NCBI GenBank assembly: GCA_051294375.1
Contig: CM119270.1
Span: forward strand, 1,556,633-1,620,632
Direction of reading: 5' to 3'
Length of the DNA: 64,000 nt
Source: Paraspadella gotoi
Lineage: Eukaryota; Chaetognatha
The position numbers and the translations under genes were made by a program. Of the stretch, positions 44,481 to 57,121 are shown piece after piece. The notes beneath the pieces are model-generated. The model saw only the letters and a list, made by a program, of their open reading frames with translations. It had not been told where the DNA came from and did not search any database. Numbering within the stretch: position 1 is the stretch's first letter; the number at the start of each line of letters is the position of its first letter.

Positions 44481-47400
44481 ACAATAAAAAACAATAAAAT
44501 TTTAGTTTAATGAAACATATTGTCAAATTTTAAATTACGTTAAAAAACTAACTTAGTCAAAAACTCGGATAAAACTTATTATCGTTACCATGCATTCGCT
44601 GATAACCATGAACCAAAGACGGTGGCCATCCAAAATCTTCCAGCATAGAGATATTGACGAAGTGACCATCACCCGATGATCAGGTAGCGTAGACGAGGCC
44701 AACTATACTGAAAAAGCTGAAAATAACCATTCCAAACGACTAACTTGACGAAAGATAAGATTAGAAGTATCTCGACAGCAAAAAGAAGTGCACTCTCAAC
44801 GAACCGAGCCATATGCTAAAAATACCCGTTCGATCAAACATATAAGAATATGACGTGAAACATACAATAAATACACTGCCAGATAAACAACATTAAAAGC
44901 TAATAACAGTCTGGCAAAGAGAGGAAACGAGTGAATAAGCAGCAGAAGAAAGGCGATTTAATGTCGATGTGCTATATTACAAACCAACGACGAAGACCAG
45001 AAGTGAGTGAGAATTTATTATCCCACCATTTTTGTTAATAGATGTGAAATATCAAATACATTGTAAAAAAATAAAAAGATATAGGATGAAATTCAAGGAT
45101 TTGTTTTAAATTTTAGTATATACCTTATCTAGTCGAACGGTAAGACGCTCACTCGAGCACAATGCGAAAGATGCAACGAATACAACATCGCAAATGCGAC
45201 GATTACTTATTGGGCCATGACGAGAACAGAAAACTGTTCTAAAAAGCAAGGTGTAGACGACAAGTGAAATCACAGTGATACATGATCACGAGAATAATAA
45301 ATATTAAATATTATCCGTATAAACTAGACTGTTAAATTTTTAACCGTAGATTTTCTTCTCAATCAGCTGCGAGACCAACAAGGAAGCACTGAAATCCGTT
45401 CAAAAAAAAAAAAAAAAAAGAAAAGGAAAAAAATGCTGGACGTTTTAAAACAACTCTTTGGGCTTAAACAAACACAACGGTTATGAGGATTAGAATTGAG
45501 AAACGGCGGATGCGCAGACGATAAAATTCAAACTCTTTTGAGACTGTGTAGTCAATTACCTGTGTATAATGTATTTAAACCATTTGCTTACAATTAGATC
45601 CGAGGAATACCCCTGTTGAAAAATTCGTATTATTTATCATATTACTATATGCATAATTTATAATAAAATATAGAGAGATATACAAATACCCATAATCGTC
45701 AAGAAAGAAACCCTGACTTCGTCCTGCACTTAAATCTGTATTGAAAAAATAGAAAACGATGTCCGACGATGAGATGACTTTGAAACGAGCTACTCCCCAT
45801 GTCTCAGAAAACCGGCGAAAAAAAACGAAACTGACAGAGAAGGATGTCCTCATCTCAGATGCCTTTCTAACCGGAAACTTCTTCTTCAAGAGAGCGATAA
45901 CATTTTCCGGTTTGGTCGAAATAGCTTCGGTTGTTACGCGCCCAAGCTTCGTCACTAAACAGAGAGTTCGGCGAGCGGAACACGGCGGACCTTATCGGTA
46001 TACATTTTGCACAAAGACTACCGCAACGGAGCAATTCTTAATCACGACTGCTGAATAAAAACCAAAATAATTCTAACCTACCGTTACCTTTACATCAACT
46101 AAGTATGGGATCATAAGAACCTCTTGAAAAAAGCTGCGAGGTACGAGCGATCGAAGTAAAAAGGAGCGAACATTGTACGGATGATAAATCAGCAATCAGC
46201 GCGGAGAACCGCCACCGAGTCCAAAAGTTTCTGAAACTCGACCTAGTAGGCTCAACTTAGAATTAAAATGATTAAATATAATTGCCTACGTTTATGACAC
46301 TTGTTTTATCTTTAGGCAATTCGCACAATCTCACATCGAATAATATTTAATTCCGATAACGGACGGGTTTATATTTCAGATAAATAACCTAAATTTTAAG
46401 AAGTATTTATTGGACAAAATAAACGTAATTGCATCATGTTATCAAAAAGAAAACGTTTATGTTATTGTTTTGCAATAAACTTTTAATAGAGAATTGCGAG
46501 TTACAAACAATAAGATAAACTTATATTAAAATATAAAATGTTGATAAAACATAAGAACAAGTAACATGTCACACAGTTCTCACGACTCGCTATTCTATCG
46601 TGTGGAAATGGGTTACTGAAAGAACAACAGTATAAACCACGTAATTTTTCAGATTATAAATAGCTAGAAATACGGATCATAAACCATACTTTATATAACG
46701 CTAAAATCATAATTTAACAAGTCTTAAAGAATTATTTGAACAATTGGCTTACATTAACTTGTCAATTGAAATACCTTTCATGTAAGATTTGAATAGAGTT
46801 TAGTTAAATAATATGTCGAATAAGAATAACTCGATAAGCGAGGTGCCAGTTAACATTAAGTTTCACGCTTGATCCGTATGCGTTAATTCACTACTTTCTC
46901 GTAAATGTAAATTTATAACGAGATCTGAACTATTATTTGTAGCCGCAAACCTCTTACAGAAAGTAACTACACTTCAGAAATTCCAATTTAAGTTGGTCTC
47001 CATTATATTACCAAGTGCAACCATAAGATATTACTATCACTTTAGCTTCCAAGCAAGATGAATCTTGTAATGAGATTCTTTCTAACATTTTATGATGTAT
47101 TGCAGCCTAGCACAGCTCGTCGACACAGAGTCATCGGATTCTCGAAAAAATATCGCAATATAACCTGGTTGCAGTCGACATTCTGTGAGAGCCAAAACGA
47201 TTCATACTAGTGCTGACCCGCTACTGAGAGGCGCTACATATACCGCCTCATATCGCTTAATGTCTCTTTTCATTCGTATCGAGACTTATACGACGAGATG
47301 ATTCTAAGTATTCTCCTTGGAATTTCTATTGCGCCTTATGCATATTGCTCATATCCTGAGGATTCTAGATTCGTGATTAATCTCTCTTCTCTTCGATCCA

Positions 47401-49323
47401 TGAGCTCAATTTACTTAAACGACTGATGCGAACATTGATACGCCTTTCCTTAGTTTAATAGTCGCCCTTACGTCAAAACTCGTTGCCTCACTCACAATCG
47501 AATAGACAATCACCCTACGACAAAAATAGTTCACAAAAGCACACGTAACTTTTTCTAGCTGACTTTTTATTAGATATGGATTTCGTCGTTTTAAGCAGCT
47601 GATATTTTCCTGAGATGAGGAAAAAAAAATAGTCAATTAGAGTATTAGCACGTGAAGAAGAGGCAAAAAAGTAAATAAAAAATGTCAAACAAGCAAAGTA
47701 TGTCACCTGGCAACAGATCACTCTCATCTCAGGAGTAGGCTTTTTATTTATACCTCCGAATTATATACATTCAGAACGACGTCACTTCAGCTTCATTCGT
47801 CATTGGAGTCAAGAAAAATCTCCTCGAATCCCACGGCGACTTTATTTCAATATTTTTACCGCAGATCTTTTGAACTACGCATCAAACACTTACAATCTCA
47901 CTGATAGACAGAAGTGACAACACCTCTCTGCCCTCAACACCTTACACCGCCCCAATACAGTAGATTCACCGACCAAACTGACCACATGAACTTGTCCATC
48001 TTCATACGTAGACTCTGCTTACCTGACAAGATTACTGTGATTCTGCAAGAAAACTCCATACCTCCGACGACTGTAGCCTACATCCTCTTCCACCCATCAT
48101 ACAATTCTCCCACTATTACAGGAGAGGCTATTCGCAATATTTTGGCGTTCAATACGGTGTAATTTCATTCATAGCTACATGATATGCCCTGGTAAGTCCT
48201 GACATATCGAGGGAGGAACGACATATGAAATAGCTCAATCAATTAGCTAATTACTTCGCGACACGACCGGTGAGGATTGAATTTAAACTTGAAAAAAATA
48301 AGAAATTTACGTCAAAACAAAAAGTTATAAAAAAAATTATAAACAACATTGGACTCATTGCGCTAAAGTATTGTTTATCATAGTAACTCTCATTTCATTG
48401 AAGTATTTAAATAATAATTAAATTAAACTACAGCTAATTTTAAAAATCTTACTTTTCTTCTTTACAAGGAATGGATATTTGCAGCGTACTTGGAGGCGAC
48501 AAATCTGCTCGCTTCTCGTCTATATTCGAAATGGACTATTATTCTATATCGTTAGACTCAAAGAGCACGTTGCGCGCTCAGCATCTCTTGATGGGTTACC
48601 ACCGATTGTCGTTAACGTCAGGCACACCATGCGAGTTGTAGTTGATGTGAGATAGCAAAACTGCGCAGTGAAGCCATCGATACAACAGGTGCAACATCGT
48701 TTCTCCTCGTATCGGTTGTGGGCCAATAAGAACTCCAAATCGGGAATGGATCACGAATGGCCGTAGCGATCTGATGATGTCCAAATGGTGTAGCTGCTTG
48801 TATCGGTTCAAACGCAGAATTACGCTATCATTCAGTTTTTTAACTCAAAATAATGTATAAATTAGAATTAATGTTCAATAGAAATATTTAAAAGTCAAAA
48901 TATCTTTGTCGGATAAGTGAGATAAAAAGCATAAGAGAAAGAGAACGAATCTAGCAGACTGTTAACTGGCTATTGATCATATCTCTATATTTGCGACCGT
49001 CAACTTGCGCGAAGTCCTACACTCATTATATCACTTCGACGGTGTGTCCTCCAGATGCGGTTACGTGCCAACTTAGGTAATATTGCAGAATATTAGCGCA
49101 ATATACTTGAGGATGACTGCAATTGTATAAAAACATGAGGAGAAAAACCTCCAACTAAAGTACTGCAACGGCAACCATTCAGGAAAATACTAAAACTAAA
49201 AGACTAAAACACGAAAAGACAGAAGATTATCACGATGCAGTGAATTTCAATTAATATTTTGCTCAATCCAAGTACGGATTACCTTAATAGATTCACAAAT
49301 AAAATGACCCAAAATGATATATG
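44481..49323. other. Array-free block without a convincing gene
   Basis: About 4.8 kb with no microsatellite, in contrast to all DNA around it. The longest ATG frame is 45759-46058 on the plus strand, starting MSDDEMTLKRATPHVSENRR. It is opposed by an equally long minus frame, and I recognise neither. An ankyrin-like stretch at 48596-48838 is listed separately. Confidence 0.45.
48596..48838 (-). CDS. Possible degenerate ankyrin-repeat fragment
   Basis: An 80-codon minus-strand frame contains HHLDIIRSLRPFV and then GETMLHLLYRWLHCAVLLSH followed by HGVPDVNDNRW. The order G.TMLHL....H..VLL....(G).DVN.D matches one ankyrin unit (G.TPLHLA...GH..IV..LL..GADVN..D). Only one unit fits, the frame ends right after it, and no splice sites stand out. 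Chance resemblance is quite possible. Confidence 0.25.
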   Translation of the reverse strand, partial: KLNDSVILRLNRYKQLHHLDIIRSLRPFVIHSRFGVLIGPQPIRGETMLHLLYRWLHCAVLLSHINYNSHGVPDVNDNRW

Positions 49324-49479
49324 NNNNNNNNNNNNNNNNNNNNNNNNNAGAGAGAGAGTGAGAGAGGAGAAAAAGAGAGAGAGAGAGAGGAGGAAGGTTG
49401 AGAACTGAGAAGTGACTGGAAAGCAGTCAGAGGTGATGGGAAAAGTGAATCTGAGGCAAATGAAGAACTTTAAAAAAAA

Positions 49480-50240
49480 TTGTGGAGAGAAAAAGGAGAA
49501 AGGAAATTATTATTATTATTATTTCAAAAACTTGAAAAACTGTTTCGAGAATTAGATTTGTTTACTTGTTTACATTACATTACATTACATTACATTACTA
49601 GTTTAAATTTACAATTAAGTTCAGAGAAAAGTGGGAATAAGACGATTGTTTATTCAGAAGGAACTTTGGCAGAAAAAAGGCCAAAAGAGGCTAAAAATCG
49701 CGGGCAAGAGAAAAGAGAAAAAAGGGAAAAATTGTCTCTCGAACTAAAGAAAAGTTATCGACACTCGAGGAAAAGACGCTTTGCTGTATTGGCATTTTTC
49801 CTGCAGAGTTTTTGCAATTTTGCTCGAATTTCTTGCTTGTCAATTTTCGTTTGAAGCATTTCTCAATTTTTTTTCTATTAGTGCTTGGTACTATGTTAAA
49901 GTTGCTCGATGAATATGTATTATATTAAGAAATTGGCACAACAGTATCCATTCGTTCAATAATTAAGTTATGTTGCAGTTGACTCTGGGCAAGCTATGGT
50001 GGGCTAAGGCCGCCAACCCTCTGACAAGATAATAACATGGCAAGACTCTCTCTCTGTATAGTTTATTAACACCATGAGTACCTGGCGTCCATATCAAAAG
50101 AGAGGAATAATGTTAAATAATCTGTTTCAATTTTATAAAAATAAACATAGTAAATGTTTTACTATTATTTTTTGTAATATTGTAATATACATTTTAAGAG
50201 CTTCTGTCTTGATCTCTTCTGGTGTTGATGGAAGAGATGA
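49480..50240. other. AT-rich segment with (TACAT)n
   Basis: A plus-strand 124-codon frame (49480-49854) covers (ATT)n, (TACAT)n at 49571-49600 and an Arg/Lys-rich stretch. No family recognised; I judge it unlikely to be a gene. 49950-50100 shares short words with 21900-22020 and 5590-5740, perhaps an old dispersed repeat. Confidence 0.35.
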
Positions 50241-50279
50241 GAAGACTGTCAGGAGAGCAAGAGCAGAAGAGACGAGATG

Positions 50280-50526
50280 AGAGAGCAGAGAGAGAGACCT
50301 GAGAGGAAGAGAGAGAGAGAGAGAGAGGACATGAAGACCCGGACTTCAATGTCTCTCGACCAATTTTCACGTGTAGAACATAAACTAACGGACTTGGAAC
50401 CGAAAGTAGAGATAGGGAAGAGTAGAGAGAAAGAGAAAGAGAGAGCGGAGAGAGATGATGAGAAGATTAAGATGAGAGAGAGCAGAGAGAGAGAGAGAGG
50501 AGAGAGAGAAGAGAGAAACATAGATC
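50280..50526. repeat. GA-rich arrays around an 80-bp island
   Basis: GA tracts at 50280-50330 and 50420-50520 enclose an island that reads MKTRTSMSLDQFSRVEHKLT then DLEPKVE on the plus strand, with GAAA|GTAGAG after it. The minus strand has a CT tract in front and is also open. It is a possible exon, strand undecided. Confidence 0.35.
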
Positions 50527-50585
50527 GGTGCATCCAATGTGTTTGCGCCGCAGTAACTTTATTTTCACTTGTATTTCCCTTTGAT
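50527..50585. repeat. Dispersed repeat, shared with 60136-60195
   Basis: Both read TCATCCAATGTGTT-TGCGCCGCA, then TGACTTTATTTTC or a close variant, then GTGTATTTC. Flanks differ. Class unknown. Confidence 0.7.
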
Positions 50586-50719
50586 CATATTGATATTGCA
50601 TTCTGAACATGACGCATACTAAAAATTTCTACTTAGCTGTATATTTTGACATGTTTTACTGCATAAAATTTCCTGTTCTTACCATATGATCAGAACGTAT
50701 AGGCCGATATTATATACAT

Positions 50720-50907
50720 TTTTAAATAAGTGGACAGACTGACGGACATAAAAGTACCGACCGACAGACGTACCGGAAAAAGTTCCTTACAGAGTAACTC
50801 GCGGGCCCGGTTTCCTTCGTTCTGGTAAGTTTTGTCGCTTGGACTGCCCCAAGGCCAGAAGAACGTTAACCGTTTGTAGTATCAACTCTCTCCTCTCTTT
50901 CTCCTCT

Positions 50908-50943
<36 letters not shown>

Positions 50944-51081
50944 TCTCTTTCTCTCTCTTTCTGAAGCATATACTTGAACGTCGCACCCAATTTTGTCACT
51001 TCTTTTGTTTTCGGGCTGCCTCGCGCTCATTGTTCTCTCCGTCCGCAGGCTCAGTCGCTGGACCTGACTCGTTTCTCTCTT
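50720..51081. other. GACGG words, CT array and a possible exon start
   Basis: 50730-50805 has GACGGAC words and AGAGTAACTCGCGGG, resembling the element end at 2030. A CT array lies at 50886-50965. At 51047, CTCTCCGTCCGCAG would be a good plus-strand acceptor, followed by GCTCAGTCGCTGGACCTGAC and then a CT stretch and the gap. Confidence 0.35.
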
Positions 51082-51640
51082 NNNNNNNNNNNNNNNNNNN
51101 NNNNNNNNNNNNNNNNNNNNNNNNNNNNNNNNNNNNNNNNNNNNNNNNNNNNNNNNNNNNNNNNNNNNNNNNNNNNNNNNNNNNNNNNNNNNNNNNNNNN
51201 NNNNNNNNNNNNNNNNNNNNNNNNNNNNNNNNNNNNNNNNNNNNNNNNNNNNNNNNNNNNNNNNNNNNNNNNNNNNNNNNNNNNNNNNNNNNNNNNNNNN
51301 NNNNNNNNNNNNNNNNNNNNNNNNNNNNNNNNNNNNNNNNNNNNNNNNNNNNNNNNNNNNNNNNNNNNNNNNNNNNNNNNNNNNNNNNNNNNNNNNNNNN
51401 NNNNNNNNNNNNNNNNNNNNNNNNNNNNNNNNNNNNNNNNNNNNNNNNNNNNNNNNNNNNNNNNNNNNNNNNNNNNNNNNNNNNNNNNNNNNNNNNNNNN
51501 NNNNNNNNNNNNNNNNNNNNNNNNNNNNNNNNNNNNNNNNNNNNNNNNNNNNNNNNNNNNNNNNNNNNNNNNNNNNNNNNNNNNNNNNNNNNNNNNNNNN
51601 NNNNNNNNNNNNNNNNNNNNNNNNNNNNNNNNNNNNNNNN

Positions 51641-51763
51641 GAGAGAGAGAGAGAGAGAGAGGAATCGTTTAAGGCCGCGAGGGAGACGAAAGAGGCCAAG
51701 GACTTTTGGCACAAAGAATCGCGTTGGTTAATTGAGAAAAAGGGATTTGCTGATTTTGTATAA
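51641..51763 (+). CDS. C-terminal exon of an unknown gene
   Basis: Directly after the 559-N gap and a short GA run, the plus strand reads ESFKAARETKEAKDFWHKES, then RWLIEKKGFADFV, and stops at TAA (51761-51763). Charged and aromatic composition and codon use look coding. The upstream part lies in the gap, whose left flank (51047-51081) shows a plus-strand acceptor. Family not recognised. After the stop, ATACACTGTGCTGATTAAA is directly repeated (about 51764 and 51790). Confidence 0.4.
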   Translation, partial: EREREREESFKAARETKEAKDFWHKESRWLIEKKGFADFV

Positions 51764-52329
51764 ATACACTGTGCTGATTAAATAAGTGAATACACTGTGC
51801 TGATTAAAACCGATCGGTTTGTTTCGCGAATTCAATTGTCGAGTTTCTTGGAGACGTGGAACAATGAATGGCGCNNNNNNNNNNNNNNNNNNNNNNNNNN
51901 NNNNNNNNNNNNNNNNNNNNNNNNNNNNNNNNNNNNNNNNNNNNNNNNNNNNNNNNNNNNNNNNNNNNNNNNNNNNNNNNNNNNNNNNNNNNNNNNNNNN
52001 NNNNNNNNNNNNNNNNNNNNNNNNNNNNNNNNNNNNNNNNNNNNNNNNNNNNNNNNNNNNNNNNNNNNNNNNNNNNNNNNNNNNNNNNNNNNNNNNNNNN
52101 NNNNNNNNNNNNNNNNNCATAGCCATAGTAATTTATACGTAAATCCAAATCAAACAACAATATAAACATAACAAAAACAAACTAAAATATAAACAAACAA
52201 ACAAGAAATACGAACGAAGCAAGTCCAACCGTCAGAATAACCATAAACAAAAAACCCATCATTTTTCTCTTCCCGCCATCGATTTTACCGACATGTCGGT
52301 CAAACTGACCAACTGAATCTCCCCGCCAT

Positions 52330-52796
52330 TTTTTATGGAAACTCGACTGAACGTTCCATCACAGTTGATGACATCACAAAACATTTTATCACAGTTGATC
52401 ACATCACAAATCATTTCATCGCAGTTGATGACATCACAATTCATTTTATCACATTTTATGACATCAGAAAAATGTTATCACAATTGATAATATCTCAAAG
52501 AGTTCTATCTATAATAATTTAATCACGATTGATAAAATCTCTCATCGTTTCATCACGCTTGATGACAGCACATATAATTTTATCACAGTTGTCAGAAGTC
52601 AAATCCATCATTCCCAATCACGTTATCACAACACAATTTATCACAAAATTGGAAGGTGACAGGAAACATAATCAACGCTAAAAGCTCACGATTAACAATG
52701 ACCAACAACGCCAACAAATGATAACAACAACAACAATAACTACAACAACAACAACAAAAACTACAACAACAACAACAACGACAACAACAAAAACTG
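52330..52796. repeat. Minisatellite (about 30-bp unit) and (AAC)n
   Basis: TTTATCACAGTTGATGACATC units recur about ten times between 52330 and 52640 with growing divergence; their minus translation gives CDVINCDEM-like periods. (AAC)n follows at 52718-52796, then a CT array up to the 747-N gap. Confidence 0.85.
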
Positions 52797-52867
52797 TGGT
52801 TGGCGCCATCGTTCAACATCGAACGCAAACAGATGTCGTCAGCAACATTAACGGAATTAATCACGTG

Positions 52868-52900
<33 letters not shown>

Positions 52901-53647
52901 NNNNNNNNNNNNNNNNNNNNNNNNNNNNNNNNNNNNNNNNNNNNNNNNNNNNNNNNNNNNNNNNNNNNNNNNNNNNNNNNNNNNNNNNNNNNNNNNNNNN
53001 NNNNNNNNNNNNNNNNNNNNNNNNNNNNNNNNNNNNNNNNNNNNNNNNNNNNNNNNNNNNNNNNNNNNNNNNNNNNNNNNNNNNNNNNNNNNNNNNNNNN
53101 NNNNNNNNNNNNNNNNNNNNNNNNNNNNNNNNNNNNNNNNNNNNNNNNNNNNNNNNNNNNNNNNNNNNNNNNNNNNNNNNNNNNNNNNNNNNNNNNNNNN
53201 NNNNNNNNNNNNNNNNNNNNNNNNNNNNNNNNNNNNNNNNNNNNNNNNNNNNNNNNNNNNNNNNNNNNNNNNNNNNNNNNNNNNNNNNNNNNNNNNNNNN
53301 NNNNNNNNNNNNNNNNNNNNNNNNNNNNNNNNNNNNNNNNNNNNNNNNNNNNNNNNNNNNNNNNNNNNNNNNNNNNNNNNNNNNNNNNNNNNNNNNNNNN
53401 NNNNNNNNNNNNNNNNNNNNNNNNNNNNNNNNNNNNNNNNNNNNNNNNNNNNNNNNNNNNNNNNNNNNNNNNNNNNNNNNNNNNNNNNNNNNNNNNNNNN
53501 NNNNNNNNNNNNNNNNNNNNNNNNNNNNNNNNNNNNNNNNNNNNNNNNNNNNNNNNNNNNNNNNNNNNNNNNNNNNNNNNNNNNNNNNNNNNNNNNNNNN
53601 NNNNNNNNNNNNNNNNNNNNNNNNNNNNNNNNNNNNNNNNNNNNNNN

Positions 53648-54280
53648 TACCCACAGATTCGCCAAGCCAGAAAATTAGCTAAACCAAAAAAAAGTCACTC
53701 GAAATTTTTTTTCAAACAAAAAAAGAACAAAAAGACAAAAAAGTAAAAAAGAAAAAGAAAGAAAAATTTTTTTTTCTCTCTCTCTCTCTCGCTCGGAGTT
53801 GATTTTCTACTCCATCTTTTAACCTTTTAACTTTTAGCTTCTAATCTAGTTTACAAATAGTTTTTTTTTTTAATCAAACGACATAAACGAATTCGAAAAG
53901 CGTAAATAAACAAAAGAAAAACGACGATAACCTCAATTCTCTCTGTCTCACTCTCTCTCTCCTCCAAATTTGTTAAGAAAACGTCAAACTCTCTCTCTCT
54001 CACTCTCTCTCTCTTTCTCCCTCTCCCCAATTCGTTTTCCCTATTCAAATTTTTTTCCTAACCGCCCGCACCCGTAAAACAAAAAATTCCCAACAAGTTT
54101 GAACGCACATTTCAACAACAACAACAACAACAACCACGAAAATATAACGATTCAAACGCGAACCAAACTTATTCACGATTCCAAATTTTCAAAATTTCAA
54201 AAAAAAAAAAAAAAATAATAATAATTTAAAAATAATCGCCGAAAATATATTTTAATTTTTCGAAAAAAAAAAAAAACCCA
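53648..54280. other. A-rich spacer with CT arrays
   Basis: CT tracts at 53775-53790 and 53940-54020, (AAC)n at 54118. No gene is supported. Confidence 0.5.
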
Positions 54281-54429
54281 AATTTCAAATCGGCCAATTC
54301 TCGATGAAATTCCCCCCCAATCGCGAAAAAAGCGCAGAGAGAGATCTCACCCCGACATGGCATGACATGGAACCGAGAAAGGCGTGACATGGCGAGACAT
54401 GAGACATGAGTCGCGCGGCCTGACATGAC

Positions 54430-54928
54430 ATGTCCGTCGGCGAACGTCCGCCGTCGCGATCAAAGGCCGACGTCGCCGGTGATAAATCGGGTCCCAAACG
54501 GATAATAGGTGAGACCGGGGGGGGGAACTGTTTTCTGTGACAAATCACTAACTCTATTCCTTAACCCTATTTCTATTTCGTTACTCTAATCTCTAACCTT
54601 AATTCTTAATCTATAACCTGGAGTAGGTTATTAAACCTATACTAGGTCCTAGACTGGGAGTAGATACCGAGACACATATTGAGATCTAGACTTAGGGACT
54701 TAGACTTAGACAAGGGACTTAGACTTAGTCTTACTGTGACGGGAAAGCAGTTAAAATCTTTTCTCCTAAGAACAGAGGGCTCCGTAAATATCTCAACGAG
54801 ACGATAAAGTAATATAACATAATATTTAAACGTTCGTAAACTAAAATTTGATCTCTCTAATTTTTTTTCCCCCCTCAGGAACAAAAAATTGTCGCTTGGA
54901 CGAAGAAAGAAAAATCAAATTCGACTGA
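54430..54928 (+). CDS. Small two-exon ORF or 5' leader, strong splice sites
   Basis: ATG at 54430. Exon 1 encodes MSVGERPPSRSKADVAGDKS then GPKRII and ends at ATAATAG|GTGAGA (54508). After a 370-bp intron with a TTTTTTTTCCCCCCTCAG acceptor, exon 2 (from 54879) continues in phase 1: GTKNCRLDEERKIKFD and TGA at 54926, 42 residues in all. A second strong donor, CGAG|GTGAGT, follows at 54991. Exon 2 is therefore probably an internal exon whose frames all close before it, which makes a spliced 5' UTR with an upstream ORF at least as likely as a 42-residue protein. The upstream 54350-54430 has repeated GACATG words. Confidence 0.4.
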
Positions 54929-55251
54929 GAGAAAAAAGAAACAAAACAAACAAAACTGTTGCTGAGTGACATCGCGCGTCGTTGAATCGAGGTGAGTCAC
55001 GAGGGAATTCACGTGAATTTTTGGTTTGGATGAGGCCACTGTGAAGCCTGTGGCTGCAGTGGTTGTTGAGAAATTTAAAAATTTATATTTGATAATAATA
55101 ATAATAGGAATTGAGTCCGAGTCGCTTCTGAATCTTAAATCTGAATATAAGTATGATTTTTATGAATTCCACCGCTGTTATTACGCTGCCGCTGCGACCG
55201 AGGTTTCTGCCCGCTTGTCTGCTGCACCTAAAGCGGATCAACTCCAGCCAA

Positions 55252-55293
55252 ACTCTCTCTCTCTCTCTCTCTTCTTTCTCTCTCTCCGTCTCA

Positions 55294-55327
<34 letters not shown>

Positions 55328-55769
55328 TCTCGGACAATCGACGTCCGAAATTCTTCAACCGTAAACGCGTAAATTCGTGGCATTTCCGGTTTGCGTCTTC
55401 GTCTCCATGGTAACGGAACCGCGAAGTCGAAAGACGTCGACAAAAGGTCAATTTGTTGCGACGGGATTTTCAGAGCCGATTGGGCGTTCTGGGCGAGTGT
55501 CTGTCTTTCTGTCTGTCTTTCTTTCTTTCTTTATTTTCTTTCTTTCTTTTCTTTCTTTTTTTTCTCTCTTTCTTTTCTTTCTTTTCTTTCTCTCTCGCTC
55601 TCGCTCTTTCTCCCTCTCTCTCTCCCTTTCTCTCTCTCTCTCGCTCTCTCTCATTGCCGTCTTTGTAAATCTCCGTCACAAAGCCACCCATAACGCGTCG
55701 GCGAAGCCTTTAGTGCCGAGCCCGTTAGATAATTAAAGCCGCCATGCAAGGGAAGAAAGAAAGAGAGAA

Positions 55770-55858
<89 letters not shown>
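55252..55858. repeat. CT arrays and GA array around a 170-bp island
   Basis: CT at 55252-55330 and 55580-55650, GA at 55765-55858. The island 55324-55503 carries a good minus-strand frame (LAQNAQSALKIPSQQIDLLS, SFDFAVPLPWRRRRKPEMPR, IYAFTVEEFRTSIV), but no clear splice sites in that direction. It is a possible exon of unknown identity. Confidence 0.4.
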
Positions 55859-55859
<1 letters not shown>

Positions 55860-55860
<1 letters not shown>

Positions 55861-57100
55861 CAACTAGCGAGCACGAAACATCACAGCGGACTTGAAAGCA
55901 ACATTGAAACTGGTGGACATGCAACATAAATGTCATTGCAGTCAACGAAAGTTATTGCAGCTCATTTCTACCATAAACTGCGACCTTGGCTTTGATTACT
56001 AGATTTCCAGATATGCCAACATAATGTTTATTGGATAAATGTTGAAATTCTATATTGGTATGCACTAAATACTTAACGATTAAGAAAAAATGTACAATAA
56101 ATTTTATTTTCGATATTGCTTTCAATCGTTTATTCATCAGATAGTGGACTACTCAATTTTTAACCAAAACTTATTTGCATATTGAAGTGATTAGTTTTTA
56201 ATCTTTTCATTTACCATTTTTCCGACTTTTAGAATTTTGTTTCCAACCAAAGTTGGGTTTTTTTATTTTATATAATTTATTTTCATAAAATTTGTAGCTA
56301 TAAACTCAAAGGTTTTTGAAAAGTATTATTTAAAAGTAAACTAATTTTTTCAAAGAGCGCACCTGAAATGAGAGAAAACAAAAAGTTTAAAGTCGAATTA
56401 AATAGATCTCACTCCAAGACCATACTTACCAGGATCATTTCTGTAGTGTGTGTCCCAGGTCCCTTGAACTTCTTTGTTCAAACCTGCAAACCACGATGAT
56501 GTGTTTGAGTTAATTCCTGAGCGGGAAACAGAACCTTACCACTTGTGGTAAGTTCCTTGATGACCGTTCTTTACATCTTAGGATGCAATGAGGGAATTAA
56601 CTCTGTCTGAGTGGCCGCTTTTAATTAATCAATAATTTAACTTCACTTCCATTTCTTACCTCTTATATATATAGTTCCTATTTTAATATATTAATGTACA
56701 TATGTATAATTAGTGTCCATATTGACTGTAAATAAATATACATTAACTAACTCGAAATATGAATTCGTGAAACCAAATAATTTTGCAATTTTCATGTTGT
56801 ACTTACTTTAATGATATAATATTCATAATTTTTTTGGATAATTACTTGTGTTCAATTCTTTATTAAAATTCCGTTTATATACAAATTTATATAAGTAAAA
56901 AACTAACAGTGAAAGAGATAAATTNNNNNNNNNNTTTATAAAACTCTCCCCTCAACAAATTGAAGAACCAGAAAACTCCGTTTGGCTAAAAAGAAGAGAG
57001 AAGTGAGAGACGAAAGGATATTGAAGTTGCGAGAAAGAAGCTCATAACTTGATCATTATAACTACATATACTTAAAATCCTCGCTGTAACTTCCATTAAG
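55860..57100. other. AT-rich spacer
   Basis: No gene seen. A perfect dyad TTACCACTTGTGGTAA lies near 56536. A 10-N gap is at 56925. Confidence 0.4.
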
Positions 57101-57121
57101 ATTTTCAAGCATAGAGGGCGG

